A stretch of DNA of 64,000 nucleotides, from contig NC_026505.1 in assembly GCF_000182925.2 (NCBI RefSeq), forward strand, positions 4,030,001-4,094,000, written 5' to 3'. Below the pieces are notes generated by a model. That model was not told the DNA's origin. It did no database searches and worked only from the letters and a program-made list of their open reading frames with translations. Numbering within the stretch: position 1 is the first letter of the stretch; every line of letters begins with the position of its first letter. Shown in pieces: positions 12,781 through 25,189 of this stretch. The stretch is from Neurospora crassa OR74A. Its lineage: Eukaryota > Ascomycota > Sordariomycetes > Sordariales > Sordariaceae. A program made the position numbers and the translations under genes.

Positions 12781-12974
12781 TTAATTTTATAGTATACTTT
12801 CTTTATTCTAATTAAAGTAACCCTTTTTATTCTAATTATAATGAAACCCGGTAGGGTTAAATTTAATATTTATTAATATTTTATAAACGTAGAGTAAAAC
12901 GTTCCTACGCTGAAGTTTAGTTTAAAAATAGCCCCCCTTCTACCCTATTAAAACGATTACGTAAGTAATCTCCT

Positions 12975-13668
12975 TCCGTAGTACTAACGGTTAGCACTTC
13001 GGACAACGCTATTAGGAATAATATCGTTTCTTTTAATAATAGTGTGGTATTTCAATATATTAACTCCTACAACCTACTTGCCGATCTTAATTATATTTAG
13101 ACTAAGGATAATAATTTATCCGCCCTAATTAAATATATTCCGAATATAGTTTCTAAAGAAATATTTAAAGAAATTACCTAATAAACGCTTTATTATTTTA
13201 TAATTATTAAAGTAATAACCGACTAATATAAGAATAACCCTGTTGTACTATTTATAATTATAGTGTAGAGGTTCTACGTTTCTATATCTATATTATATTA
13301 ATAGTATCCTAATGAGGCTAATATTAACCTTATAGCCCTTTTAAGTTAGAAGCCTCCTTTTATATCCCTAGAATATATATAGAGCTTTTTAACCGTATAG
13401 GAGATTATTACTAAGGATGTTACTAAATTGCCCGGGGTTATTATATATTAGGTGCAACTAAAGAAATTAAATTTATAGTTAGAGTTCTATCTATTATAAG
13501 TTAGCCTAGAGCGAATTAGTTGTATAATATTAGTGGGCTATTCCTATAATTTACCGGCTAGCGATTAAATAATTCCTAATAATATAAATTTATAAGAATT
13601 AATTTTAGTATAGAATAATATAATACTTAGTAATAATATTAATTTTAATAAGTAAATTTAATTTTAAT
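12975..13668 (+). pseudogene. RIP-killed frame (about 230 codons), unrecognised
   Basis: Plus-strand frame broken only by TAA/TAG, including the stretch LSALIKYIPNIVSKEIFKEI near 13120-13180. Palindrome clusters lie on both sides (12790-12850 and 13680-13770). No family is recognised. Confidence 0.35.
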
Positions 13669-13805
13669 AGTATATCCTTTTCGCTTTAACTATAGTAAAA
13701 AGCGCTTTTTACTATAGTTAGAGCGAAGAGTAATTAGTTCTTGTACGTTTTAATTAAAGCGAAATTTAGTATAAATTAATATATATTAAATTTATAGTTA
13801 ATTAT

Positions 13806-15151
13806 ATAAATACAAGTAACCCTATTATTCAACCTACTATAATCCAATCCGATGTTGGCGACCTACCTATCGCTAACGTCTACGACCCGCTTATAACCTA
13901 ACCCAACGCTAGTAACCCGTTTATTGTAGAAGAAAATTATTCTAATCCGCCTACAATCTAATCTAATGCTAATAATCCGTTTATTACTAAAGAAAATTAT
14001 TCTAATATAGTAATAATCTAATTTAATATCGGCGATCTGTTTATTGTTAAAGAGAATTATCCTAATATAGTAATAACCGATATTAATATAATTAAGGTAT
14101 AAATATCTTTCGAAAAGTTAATAAATATTATTGAGGATTTTAATAATAATAATTTGTAAAAGGTGTTGGAGGATATACTATAGGCTATATTAGCGAATAG
14201 GACCGGTAAAGTATCGTCCTAATTTATTTAATAGATAATCCGGTATACTATAAACTTCGATATAATAATATTTGAATTTAAGAGTCCTAACGAGCGGCCG
14301 CTATACGAATGCGCCTATATAGTATAGCGGTTTTATACTATATTGTCTATTCTAATTAGTAATCTCTAGTATAATAAAGCCGAGAATAGTATTATAGAAA
14401 TTAGTAAATAGGAAGATGCTTACGGAGGTTATAGTAGCCTACAAGAGGATTTATACGGTTAGTAGGTAGTTATTGACTAATAGTTATAATTAAGTAGGGA
14501 TTCTAGTAATATATATAATAAATTAGTACTCTAATTAGAATATTATATTATTAATTTTAAATTGAAGCGGATTTAAATAATAGCTAATAAGGGATACCTA
14601 GTTTTTACTTTTAATGTAAATATTAATATATCTCTATATAAAAATATTTTTAGTAGCCGGGTATAAGTTTTTAATTTTATTGAATCGCTAGTAGAAATTC
14701 CCTATATAATATCCCCCCTTCCTATTAAGGGTCTTCGTTGGTTAATATAACCCTAAAAGAAGGTTAGATGGTAAAGTAATGGATTTTTTAATTTTATTTT
14801 TATTAAAATTATTTAAATTACTATAATTAAAATAGAAAGTAGTATAGTGGGGAAAGAATAATTAGAAAGTACTTCGGATTTATTTCTAATAATAGAGGTT
14901 AGGAATATAAGGTTGTATTGCTTAGAATCGATTGAATTACTCTAATTAAAGCGGAAGGTAGTATATAGTAACGAAATTGTTTATATTAGTAGGCTTAGAA
15001 GTACTAAAGTCCAATTGCGCTTATAGATAATTTATTTGCTTTTTATTGGGAATAATTAAGGTAACCTCTATAATTCGGACGCAACGCTTTATTATTTACT
15101 AATTATATTAATATTACTATAAAGGTATAGTCCGGAGAATAAATTAATATT
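13806..15151 (+). pseudogene. RIP-killed frame with 22-residue internal repeats
   Basis: Plus-strand frame of about 445 codons that runs into an N gap. Near 13900-14090 three in-frame units of about 66 nt repeat with the pattern NPFI(V/T)(E/K)ENYSN, so the ancestral protein had a short tandem repeat. Downstream pieces such as IIFEFKSPNERPLYECAYIV are coding-like. Stops are TAA/TAG. The family is not recognised. A palindrome copy at 14940-14956 falls within the frame. Confidence 0.4.
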
Positions 15152-15251
15152 NNNNNNNNNNNNNNNNNNNNNNNNNNNNNNNNNNNNNNNNNNNNNNNNN
15201 NNNNNNNNNNNNNNNNNNNNNNNNNNNNNNNNNNNNNNNNNNNNNNNNNNN
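15152..15251. other. Assembly gap, 100 N
   Basis: Exactly 100 N, the usual scaffold placeholder. The flanks show no obvious shared sequence. Its true size is unknown. Confidence 0.95.
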
Positions 15252-15559
15252 GAAAAAGCTATATAAATAGAATTATAATAAAGTAGAAACCAGCAATTCG
15301 ATCTAATATATAATAGTCTACGGGGGGGGCCGGTAAGAAAATCTCCTCGTTATATCCTTTTTAAATTATTATATACTAATATAGATACCTATAGGAAGTT
15401 TTATATATTCCGAATATTAATCCTAAAAACCTCCCTTTTATAACTATAAAAATTAATAATATTACCCCGTCCTTCTATAATATCTAATTCCGCTTTAAAC
15501 GGGTCTAATTAATACGTAAGGATTGTATTTCTTAACCCTATTAATTAGATTACTAAGAA

Positions 15560-16740
15560 TCTATTAATAGTCCGTTTATATTTACTATTTTAAAATATTA
15601 TAAACCTTTAATTTAAATAACTATTCTTATTATTCCGCTGGAATATAATACTAAAGGTACTAAGCCTAATATACTATAACTATATTTCTAGTTGAGGATC
15701 TTTAATCTATTTATAGCGAATTATTAATACTTTACTAAATCGGCGTTAGTACTATACTTTCTAATAAAGTTTTGGGAATATTGGACTAATTATATTACTA
15801 GGTATATTCTCCGGTATTTTACTAATTGGATAATAGTATTTCGTACGCTATACTCGGATCCGAAGTAGCTTTATCGTATTAATATATTCGAGATTAATAA
15901 TAGCGATCTTTTTTAGGACTATAAACGGGCAATCCTTAATAATATATTAGGATAGAAAGGTTCGTATACTAAAAACCCGGCTTACCCTTTATATTACCGG
16001 ACGTATAGGTTTTTCCTATTGCATAAAAACTTAATTCGTATAAAGGCTATACTTCGTATTAACTTTATCGAAAGTTAGCTATAGTATTTAAAATCGTAGT
16101 ATAGAATAGATATAAAGACTAGTAATAAGTTAAATAAGCGCTACTTTATATTAACGCCCCCCCTAACCTTATTCAAATTAATATAAAAATAAATAGTATA
16201 ACTACCCTCCGGTACGTATTACCCTCTTCTAAACGCCTCCGAAAGATATTACTAATTTAAAGAAACCTTAGTGTAATAATTAAAGTATAGTAATATTATT
16301 AACCGCAATTTCTATAATATATATATCCGGCTCTCAATATAAGTAACTACTAACTTTACTAATATATTAAATCGAATTAATTTATTCGAATAGAATTATA
16401 GAAAAATTATTTAAAGTATAGGGGCTATAGTAGAAAGGGTAATTTAGAGTAGAATAGTAAGTATAGAAGAGTTGATAAGAGAGGTCTATATTTAGGTTCG
16501 AGATGGATATAACTAATTAGTGAGTATATTATAGTAGCTATAGATTAAAGTAAATAAGAATTAAGAAGATATTTAAATAAATATTATTAAACTAATATAT
16601 ATTTTATAGACTGTATATACAGGGATAAAAGAGATATTAGTAAATTTAAAGAAGATGGAGAGGTAGTATAAAGAAATTAATAATAAAAACGGTACTTCTA
16701 ATAAGGAAAGGGATATCTCTTAATACTATAGATTAATAAA
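15560..16740 (+). pseudogene. RIP-killed long frame with coiled-coil-like end, unrecognised
   Basis: One frame of about 390 codons without a frameshift. The middle part reads KSALVLYFLIKFWEYWTNYI near 15740 and FRTLYSDPK near 15840. The last third (about 16400-16735) is rich in Ile, Leu, Glu, Lys and Gln-derived stops with heptad-like spacing (IVSIEELIREVY, IKEILVNLKKMER), consistent with a coiled coil. Stops are TAA/TAG. No family is recognised. Confidence 0.4.
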
Positions 16741-17450
16741 TTAAATAAATTTTATAAACTCATTATATTTTAAGGGTATATATAATTTAAGGGTATAAAA
16801 GATAAGGTGAAAATAGATAGTTCCGAAGAGGAATATAAGAATAATACTAAAAATAAATTTAAAAAAAAATTCGGAATAAATAAAATATAGAACGAATATT
16901 CAATTTCGCTCTAATTAAAATATATAAACCCCCCCCCCCTTATACCTTACAATAATAGTAGAAATATATAGCCTCTTAACTTATTACTACCTCTTAATAA
17001 AAATACTAGTTATATCCAGCTTAGTACTCGAATATAATAATTGTATATACCTACGCCCTTAAATAAAAATTATATTTCTAAAATTAAATTGGATCTTCCC
17101 TTAAACTAACCGGGATAATCCTAACCTACTATAGTAAAGGGTATTTAGATAGTTCTTCGACTAATAATATCTTATATAAGTAGGTATTATAATTAATATT
17201 AATTCACTACACTCTATTTGGATAAGCCCAACCCTCTTAGTAAATATTTAATTACAATCTACTATATTCGAAATACTACTAAACAATCTACTCTTTTTAA
17301 TAAGTATTACAAACTCCGGCTATAAATAAAAATATTATAACTACTATATTAACGCCGGATAGTAAAAGTATTTTCAAATACCCAATTTCGTTTTAATTAG
17401 AGTACGAACCCCCTACCCCCCCCGTACTACAAAAGGACAAATAACCTACT

Positions 17451-17550
17451 NNNNNNNNNNNNNNNNNNNNNNNNNNNNNNNNNNNNNNNNNNNNNNNNNN
17501 NNNNNNNNNNNNNNNNNNNNNNNNNNNNNNNNNNNNNNNNNNNNNNNNNN
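17451..17550. other. Assembly gap, 100 N, with inverted flanks
   Basis: Exactly 100 N. The last 11 bases before it (AATAACCTACT) and the first 11 after it (AGTAGGCTATT) are reverse complements except for one transition. An inverted repeat at the gap could explain why the assembly stopped here. Confidence 0.85.
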
Positions 17551-17686
17551 AGTAGGCTATTATCTAGATATATTAAATTTATATACCCAACTTCGCTCTT
17601 ATTAAAGTATAACCCCCCCTACCCCCGTAATAAAAAAATATATTAAAGATATTAAATTAAAGTAATCTTATATACCTAATTTCGTT

Positions 17687-18828
17687 CTAGTTAGAGTACG
17701 AACCGCCTACCCTGGCCCCGTACCAAATATAAAGAAAATACTTAAATCTTCTTAAGATTTTTAAGAAATAAAATACTTCGTTCTAATTAGAATACGAACC
17801 GCCTACCCTGGCCCCGTACTAAATATAGAGAGAATATTTAAATTTTTTTAAGATTTCTAAGAAATAAAATACTTTACTCTAATTAAAATACGAACCGCCT
17901 ACCCCAACCCCGTATATACAAAGAGGATACTTAAATCTTCTTAAAATTTCTAAGAAATAAAATACTTCGCTCTAGTCAAAATATAAACCGCCTACCCCGG
18001 CCCCGTACATACAAAGAGAATACTAATCTTCTTAAAATCTCTAAGAGATAAAATACTTTACTCTAATTAGAATATAAACTGCCTACCCCAGCCCTGTATT
18101 AAATATAGAGAGAATATTCAAATTTTTTTAAAATTTTTAAAAAATAAAATACTTTACTCTAATTAAAGTATAAACCGCCTACCCTAGCCCCGTATTAAAT
18201 ATAGAGAGAATATTTAAATTTTCTTAAGATTTTTAAAAAATAAAATATTTCGCTTTAATTAGAATATAAACCGCCTACCTTAGCCCCGTATATATAGAGA
18301 GAATATTTAATAATCTTCTTAAAATTTTTAAGAAATAAAATATTTTGCTTTAATTAAAATACGAACCGCCTACCCCGGCCCTATATATATAAAGAGAATA
18401 TTTAATAATCTTTTTAAAATCTCTAAAAAATAAAATACTTTGTTCTAATTAGAGTACGAACCGCCCACCCCAGCCCCGTACATATAGAGAGAATATTTAA
18501 TAATCTTCTTAAAATCTCTAAAAAATAAAACACTTTACTCTAATTAGAATACAAACTATTTACCCTAGCCCTATATATATAGAAAAAATATTTAATAATC
18601 TTCTTAAAATTTTTAAAAGACAAAATACTTCGCTCTAATTAAAGTACGAACCGCCTACCCTGGCCCCGTACTAAATATAGAGAGAATATTCAAATCTTTT
18701 TAAGATTTCTAAAAAATAGAATACTTCGTTCTAATTAGAATACGAACTACCTACCCTAACCCCGTACCAAACACAAAAAGAATATTTAATAATTTTCTTA
18801 AAATTTAAGAGGTAGAAAAACTCTAATT
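17687..18828. repeat. About 95-bp tandem array, 12 degenerate copies
   Basis: Twelve head-to-tail units of about 91-103 bp start near 17687, 17782, 17877, 17969, 18060, 18155, 18251, 18344, 18440, 18537, 18630 and 18726. Each unit begins with the left half of the dispersed palindrome (TTCGCTCTAATTAGAGTACG), then a C-rich run (AACCGCCTACCCCGGCCCCG), then an AT-rich tail with an imperfect hairpin (TTCTTAAGATTTCTAAGAA). Copies differ mostly by transitions, as RIP would produce. A 13th partial start is at 18829. Confidence 0.85.
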
Positions 18829-18962
18829 TCGCTCTAATTAGAGTACGACCCCCCTTATTAATAAGTATAAATATTAAACTTAAAATAGTTTTATATACTT
18901 AATTTCGTTTTAATTAAAGTATAGCGCTAATTCTAATTAAACGGAATATTCGGATCGTTAAA

Positions 18963-19225
18963 TTTTATTCCAATATAATAGTAAATATATAGATAGGCGC
19001 CGTAAGTAATTCTAAATAAAGTTTATACGCTATACCTTGGACTATTTAAATTTTATTCTAATATAGTAATAAATATATGGATAAGCGTTGTAAGTAATTT
19101 TAAATAAGGCTTATATACTATACCCCGGGCTATTTAGATTTTATTCTAATATAGTAATAAATATATTAATAAGCGCCGTAGGTAATTATTAATAAGGCTC
19201 GTACGTAGTACCCCGAGCCCTAGGT
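18963..19225. repeat. 88-bp tandem repeat, 3 copies
   Basis: Units start at 18963, 19051 and 19139 with TTTTATTCTAATATAGTAAT and contain GCGCCGTAAGTAATT in the middle; a fourth start lies at 19226. Copy differences are mostly transitions. It lies just after the 95-bp array and does not share its sequence. Confidence 0.8.
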
Positions 19226-19670
19226 TTTTATTCTAATATTTAAAACTAACTCTAACCCTTACTACTTCCCCTACCCCCTCCCCTTTTTAAAGATTATTTA
19301 TCGAAATCGCCTTTACTTTTCATCCTAATATTAAGGTAAATAGAAAAAACGCTAATTTAAAGCGGCTTTAAACCTTCTTAAAAAAGTATAAAAACTACCC
19401 CCCTCCCCTCTTCGCCCTAGTCCCTAAACTCTCCCTTCTATATGTATATACTATTTAATACTTCGAATAAGTATTTATATAATTAAAAACTCACTCGAAG
19501 TACTAAATAGTATATTCCTTTTACTATAGGTTAATAATATCGTTATTTAATCTAATGCTTATTAAAGTACTAGATAGTATATTCCTTTTACTATAAATTA
19601 GTAATAGTTACTATAAAGTTCGTAAGGTATAGGGTTTATCTATTAAACTTAATAATTTACTAACTCAATT

Positions 19671-20180
19671 TATAAGGAATTTAAACTAAATAATAAGAGT
19701 AATATTAATTTAAACTTCAACGTCGATTTATATTTTAAGATAATAATTATATTTATCTATATATTTTATAATTAGCGCTATTTAAATTAGGATAAAGGAA
19801 GTACTCTTAATATTACCGAAGTTAAATAGCTAGAAATTAATTACGCCCCTCCCGGAATACCGACTTCTATATAAGAAATATATTTGTAGGAGCTTTAAAC
19901 TAATTTATATTAAACTATAAAGCTTTCGGATAGGGACAATAAACGTAGTAAAGCAAAATAGGCGGAGGATAGTAAAATATACCAAACGTTAAACTTAATA
20001 TTAATATCGAACTCTAAAATTAATAGTATAAACGGAAATGAAATTTGGTTTACTAAGGAACTAGGAGAGGGAGTACAATAAAGTAGTACTTTAAGGAATA
20101 TATAAGTTTCTAAAAATTATAAAGTATAAGGGTATAGAAGGGGAGTAAATAAAGCTAACGCCGGTAGCGAATACTAGAAG
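19671..20180 (+). pseudogene. RIP-killed frame, unrecognised
   Basis: Plus-strand coding-like frame of about 170 codons with TAA/TAG interruptions; pieces include INYAPPGIPTSI and KLSDRDNKRSKAK. It has no recognisable family. A palindrome cluster follows at 20280-20522. Confidence 0.3.
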
Positions 20181-20344
20181 TAAAGAGTAAATTTATTAAT
20201 TATAAACCTATATATATATTTTCTACTTAACTAACAAATCGAACCTAACCCGCTATATTTAATTAAAATACTATAATAATTAAATATAACTTTTATTCTA
20301 ATTAAAATCTAATAAGCAATTTATATATTACTTATAAACGATTT

Positions 20345-20522
20345 TCGCTCTAGCTAAAATAAATTCCAAACTACTATCTTTCGTTCTAATTAAAACGAAT
20401 CTATTCGCTCTAATTAAAACGAAGGTCGTTTATAAGTAATATATATAGGTTACTAAACTTTAATTAGAATAAGAGTTAAATAACTTTAATCCGGATAAAT
20501 AACTTACTTTAATTAAAACGAA
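20345..20522. repeat. Cluster of dispersed-palindrome copies
   Basis: Four or five copies in under 200 bp, including TTTCGTTCTAATTAAAACG at 20379 and TTCGCTCTAATTAAAACGAA at 20404-20423. Each is close to the symmetric consensus TTCGCTCTAATTAGAGCGAA, with G-to-A/C-to-T differences. Because the consensus has no CpA or TpG, it would be largely spared by RIP. Confidence 0.75.
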
Positions 20523-20722
20523 AATAATTAAGCGTAAGAAGTGCCTTAATAAATATACTAACGCTAATTAATAATTATATAACGCTTAGTAGGATAGGGA
20601 TCGGAAGTAAGGGCTAGAGTTATAAGAGTATAAGGAAGCGGGGGTAAAGTAGGTTAAATAGCATTATCCTTACTATATACTATATCTTTAACGGAACTAT
20701 TCTTATACTTACTATTCTAATT

Positions 20723-22342
20723 TACTTTAATAACTAATAGTACTCTAATATACTCTACGAAAAAGTTAGGCCCGTAAGTATTAAGGTGCTCCCAATCCCG
20801 TAAGAGGGGTATACGTATTATTAGGTCGTCTAATATACGTATTAAATCGCTTACCTTAATTATAACTATAGTATATATAATTTACTAGGAGATTTCGAGT
20901 AGTAAAAGAATAACGTAGGGTATTTAGAAATTAATATAGTATAATACGTATACTAATATAATACGCTCTAAGAAGAAGTTTTAGAAGTGTAATAAGAAAA
21001 TACTGGCCTTAGAGGTATTGGATAGTAGGTTAAGCTTCTTCTTCGGCCTTTTAGGTGGCTATTCAATCCGACCGAGGTAGTAATTATACCTATTGCAATA
21101 TATAGTACGAATATAATTATTGTAGTCGATATAACCCTAAAGAATATAGAGAATAATTTTATAGAAATACTTCGTATTTATAATAATATATATATTAGAG
21201 TAATATATAATTAATTTAGCTTGCTACTTAATATTATATTTTATTTATTTCCTCGGTTTAATAATTCCAAATATACCGAAATTAAAGTCTATTATAAATA
21301 AAGGGCGTTTAAACTAATTAAGTAGCTAAAATTAAACTATATTAAAGATTATATCCGATATAAACAACGACTTAGTATTATATATACGTAAATAGTTATT
21401 GTATAATTAGTTTTATAATAAAAATAGCTTCTTGAATATATATTTAAACCGATTGAAATATTAATAAAGTATAAAGAAATAAGTAATACCCTCTCTACTA
21501 ACGTAAATAATACAACTAAAACGTTACTATAAATCCACAATATCCTTAAATATAACCTCGCCGTATTATATAACTCGGGTTACGTTAGGTATATCTATAC
21601 CCATCCCTAATATAACCGTCGATATAATAATATAGTATTAAGAATTAAAAGTAATAAATTACTAATATAAATATTCCTAATTAGGGGGGTAAATATAAAA
21701 GTAGTAAACCTAGACTACTATAAGCGCTTCGGCTTTAGTATAGAGATTACGCTTAATTATAGTATAAATAAAATACTTCCTTACTTTACTAATTAGGTTC
21801 TTACTATTGATATAGACGATAATTTTAAGGATTATTACCCCTACTATAGGGATAAAGAGAAATTTAAATTGCTTAAAAGTTTAATTTTTACTAAGCGGAA
21901 TATAATCGAAAACTATACTAATATTAGGGCGGTCAATTAAAGCGCGGATAATATACAAGGAGTTGGAAAATTCCCTAAATTTATAAAAACTAGCGTATTA
22001 TTGTACATAAACCTTAAATTCTTTAATTAATATAATTATATAACCGAACTAAAGAATAGAGAAGGGAAGGGTCCAACGGAATTGAAAAAGATTAGAGAAT
22101 TTAATATAAAAATTACGCTATTAATAGACTATATAAAGTTCGTCTATAGTTATAAACGCTATACGGGTAGCGAATTCCGGATTATAAAGGATTTTAAGGA
22201 ACTAATAATAAAGAGCCTACTTAAGCCCAAGGAGGATATATATAAAACGTCTAGTACGTATATAGTCCTATACTATATAAGTTTAAATATATTAATTAAA
22301 TACTCTATATTTAAAATAGTAATTACTAAATATACTTTATAA
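20723..22342 (+). pseudogene. RIP-killed long frame (about 540 codons), unrecognised
   Basis: A single frame from about 20723 to a TAA at 22340-22342, broken only by TAA/TAG; the last 86 codons (22082-22342) are open. Readable pieces are LLLRPFRWLFNPTEVVIIP near 21030-21085, NIKVVNLDYYKRFGFSIEIT near 21690-21750, and LIIKSLLKPKEDIYKTSSTY near 22200-22260. A coding-like stretch in another phase at 20530-20730 may be a first exon. No family is recognised. Confidence 0.45.
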
Positions 22343-22479
22343 AGGTCCTAATTAATAAATAGAGGCTTAGCGCCGGGGTACTTTATAATAACGTCCTTCT
22401 ATTCCTAACCGAAATAATTTAAAGGAATAATCTATAGAATAATTTTATTTAGTAAAATTACTAATACTACTTAAAGTAT

Positions 22480-22930
22480 AATACTTTTACTAAAACTAAT
22501 TACTACTATAAGGATAGTATTGCTAGAATAATATATAATATAATAAATATATTTAATTTATTTTGAATAAGGTTTATAGTAGCTAGAATTTATAACTAAT
22601 TAAGAGATTAGATTGAATAGAAGTCGGACGATAGCGTATATAAAACGAATTTAAAGTCTAAAGTATTCTATTAGGTATATATATTCGACGATAGTAGTAA
22701 TATATTCGTACAATATTAATCTAAGAGAGGGCGAAATAGTAAGGTTGGAATAAGTTTTAAAGTATTGAATAAACCTTAAAATTTCGTCGAAGGTAGAACT
22801 AAGCTAAGCTATATTTAATACTAAATTTTAAATTAATATAATAAAGAATAAGTAAAATATAATACCTATTTTTTAGAATAGTAATTATAGCGCTTAACGA
22901 AGGAACGCCCTAAACTTTGTTTGATAATAA
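22480..22930 (+). pseudogene. RIP-killed frame fragment, unrecognised
   Basis: Plus-strand coding-like segment with TAA/TAG stops; pieces include SKRGRNSKVGISFKVLNKP and RLTKERPKLCLI. It ends before the N gap. It could be a downstream exon or a separate gene from the 20723-22342 frame. Confidence 0.3.
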
Positions 22931-22990
22931 ATGTTAATTATAATAAAAAAAAAAAGTTGCGAAATTAAAAGTAGGACTAATATTAAATTC

Positions 22991-23090
22991 NNNNNNNNNN
23001 NNNNNNNNNNNNNNNNNNNNNNNNNNNNNNNNNNNNNNNNNNNNNNNNNNNNNNNNNNNNNNNNNNNNNNNNNNNNNNNNNNNNNNNNNN
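22991..23090. other. Assembly gap, 100 N
   Basis: Exactly 100 N. It falls close to the border between the unknown plus-strand block and the Harbinger-like element, so that junction cannot be read fully. Confidence 0.95.
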
Positions 23091-23149
23091 GACTAGCCCT
23101 ACCTTGCCCTATATAACTGAGGGGCCTAATTGGCTTACGTAATTGTAAC

Positions 23150-23167
23150 CGCGTAACCGTAACCTTT
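23150..23167 (+). repeat. Left terminal inverted repeat of the Harbinger-like element
   Basis: CGCGTAACCGTAACCTTT pairs with the element's right end at 35378-35395, with a few mismatches, mostly transitions. Whether the true end starts here or a few bases to either side cannot be settled. Confidence 0.6.
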
Positions 23168-24697
23168 TAGGTTATATACAAGCTAAGACCTGGATATAGA
23201 TTTAAATATCCCTATATATATAAGCAAAATCCACACAAATAGATCCAAAAGGAGGTTACGTTTTGTACAAAGTAGATGCGTAACCTTTTTTCAAAATCTC
23301 TTTATACCAGCGTAATAATAAGTTAAAGGCGTATTAATAGTAGTAAGCTAATTCCTATAAAGTATAGCGACCAACCATCGCGCGTTAAAAGCGGTATAGA
23401 TACCCCTATTTACATATCTACCGCCCTATTTATCAAAGAAGTTACGCAAAATACTTTCAAAGTATTCTACGTAACCCGTAACCTCTTTAAAGTAAATATA
23501 ATTATTATAAAGTAATTAAAAGGTAGGTAATTTAATAATAGTCTATAGCGTAATATCGTACTAACTATAGGGATTTTTAATTATACTACGTAATTGTACA
23601 ACCGTTCGTACGTATTATTGTAAATATAGGTTATATTACTAACTAATAATAATAATTTATATAAGAGACGTAGTAGAGTGACTGATTATATTAAACCTAT
23701 ATTAGTAATAATAGCGGGAGATAAGGAGTACACCCAAGTAATAGAGGATAAGGATGAGGGGGGAAAGGAGGAAGCCTACCGAAGGAGAATTATATTATTT
23801 ATTACAATCTATATTATTATTACTACTATTACCTTAATAGGAGGGAGGCAAAGCGATAACCCTAAAATTATTAACGAAAGTAGCCTAAAAACTAGTATTA
23901 CTAAAGTATAGTACCTATTGAATAGCTATAATAGGCGATTCTTTAAACTCTTTCGTATAATAAAGGTAGAATTTATAGCTCTAATAAAGTAAATAAAAGA
24001 AAGTAGTAATATATATAATACCAAATACTAAACCGTTAAACTCAAATTAATAGTCTTTATCTAAATTATCGCATTCAACGAAACTCAACAGCAAATAATT
24101 TACTACTTCTTAATAGTCCAATCGATAGTCTCGAATATCGTTACCCAAATAATACCGGTCTTTATTAAACTTTATACTAAATTCGTAATTCAACTAAATA
24201 ATAATTATATAGCGCTAAAGATTGAATTCATTGCGGGTAACTAACGGTTTAGTAATATAATTGGTACTATTAATAATACCTATATTTATACTAAAGTACC
24301 AATAAAGGACCAAAACCGCTAGCGCAATAGAAAGGGATTTATTTCTCAAAATATATTTACTATAATATAATTTAATAGCGCCTTCTCGTACATACTAGCT
24401 AGCGCAGAAGGGTCGATGCAAGACGTAAGACTACTTTATATTACTTTACTCCATAGGTTTAAAATACCCTCCAAGCGATTTTATTTAGCCAACGCAGGCT
24501 TTAACTAATAGAGAGGCATCTTAATCCCGTTCCTAGCAATATAATACCATCTCCAAAATTGGAGGAATGCTCCGGGTAACAAACAGCCAATAATAAAGAA
24601 GGAATTATATAATTTAAGGTATAATATAAATCGTATATTAGTTAAGCAAATATTTAATTAGTTGAAGAGGATAGTAAAGTTAATACGAAAGTCGGCG

Positions 24698-24931
24698 TAT
24701 TACAGGCATTGCTGCCATATTCCTATATATAAATAGATGCTGCACTACAGTAGTGCAGCCAGCTTGTAGCTATCTAAGTGCAGTACAGTAGTTACGTGCA
24801 TACGTGCTGTGGCCTGTATACTAGGCTCCACAACGTGCCCTACATAATTCTCGTACGCGTATAAAATTCCCTTCCTATTCCTCGTACAATAATTAAAGTC
24901 TTAGCTTAATACTTACTCGCGCCCCGTAATA
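24698..24931 (+). repeat. 5' LTR of the Gypsy element
   Basis: 234 bp. It starts TATTACAGG and ends CCCCGTAATA; the 3' LTR has the expected TG...CA ends (TGTTAT...GTGACA), so the 5' copy has mutated ends. It keeps many CpA/TpG, unlike the element's interior. A primer-binding site should follow at 24932 but is too mutated to identify. Confidence 0.9.
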
Positions 24932-25189
24932 CTTTATTATACCTAACTACCGTATTAATACGTAATAAATAATTTCGGAAAGACCGAGAGTAGTAAAAGA
25001 CTACTACGGATATTTAGTCTTCGCGAGATTATATTTAGCCAACTAGTACGGTCGAAAATAATTAATTAAAATATATCCGATAGCGGTCGATACGAAGCGA
25101 GAATTTTAATTAAATACTACGAATAGTATTATAAGTACAATTATTACAATATTTCCTATTTTATTATTACCGGCTAGAATTATAATAAA

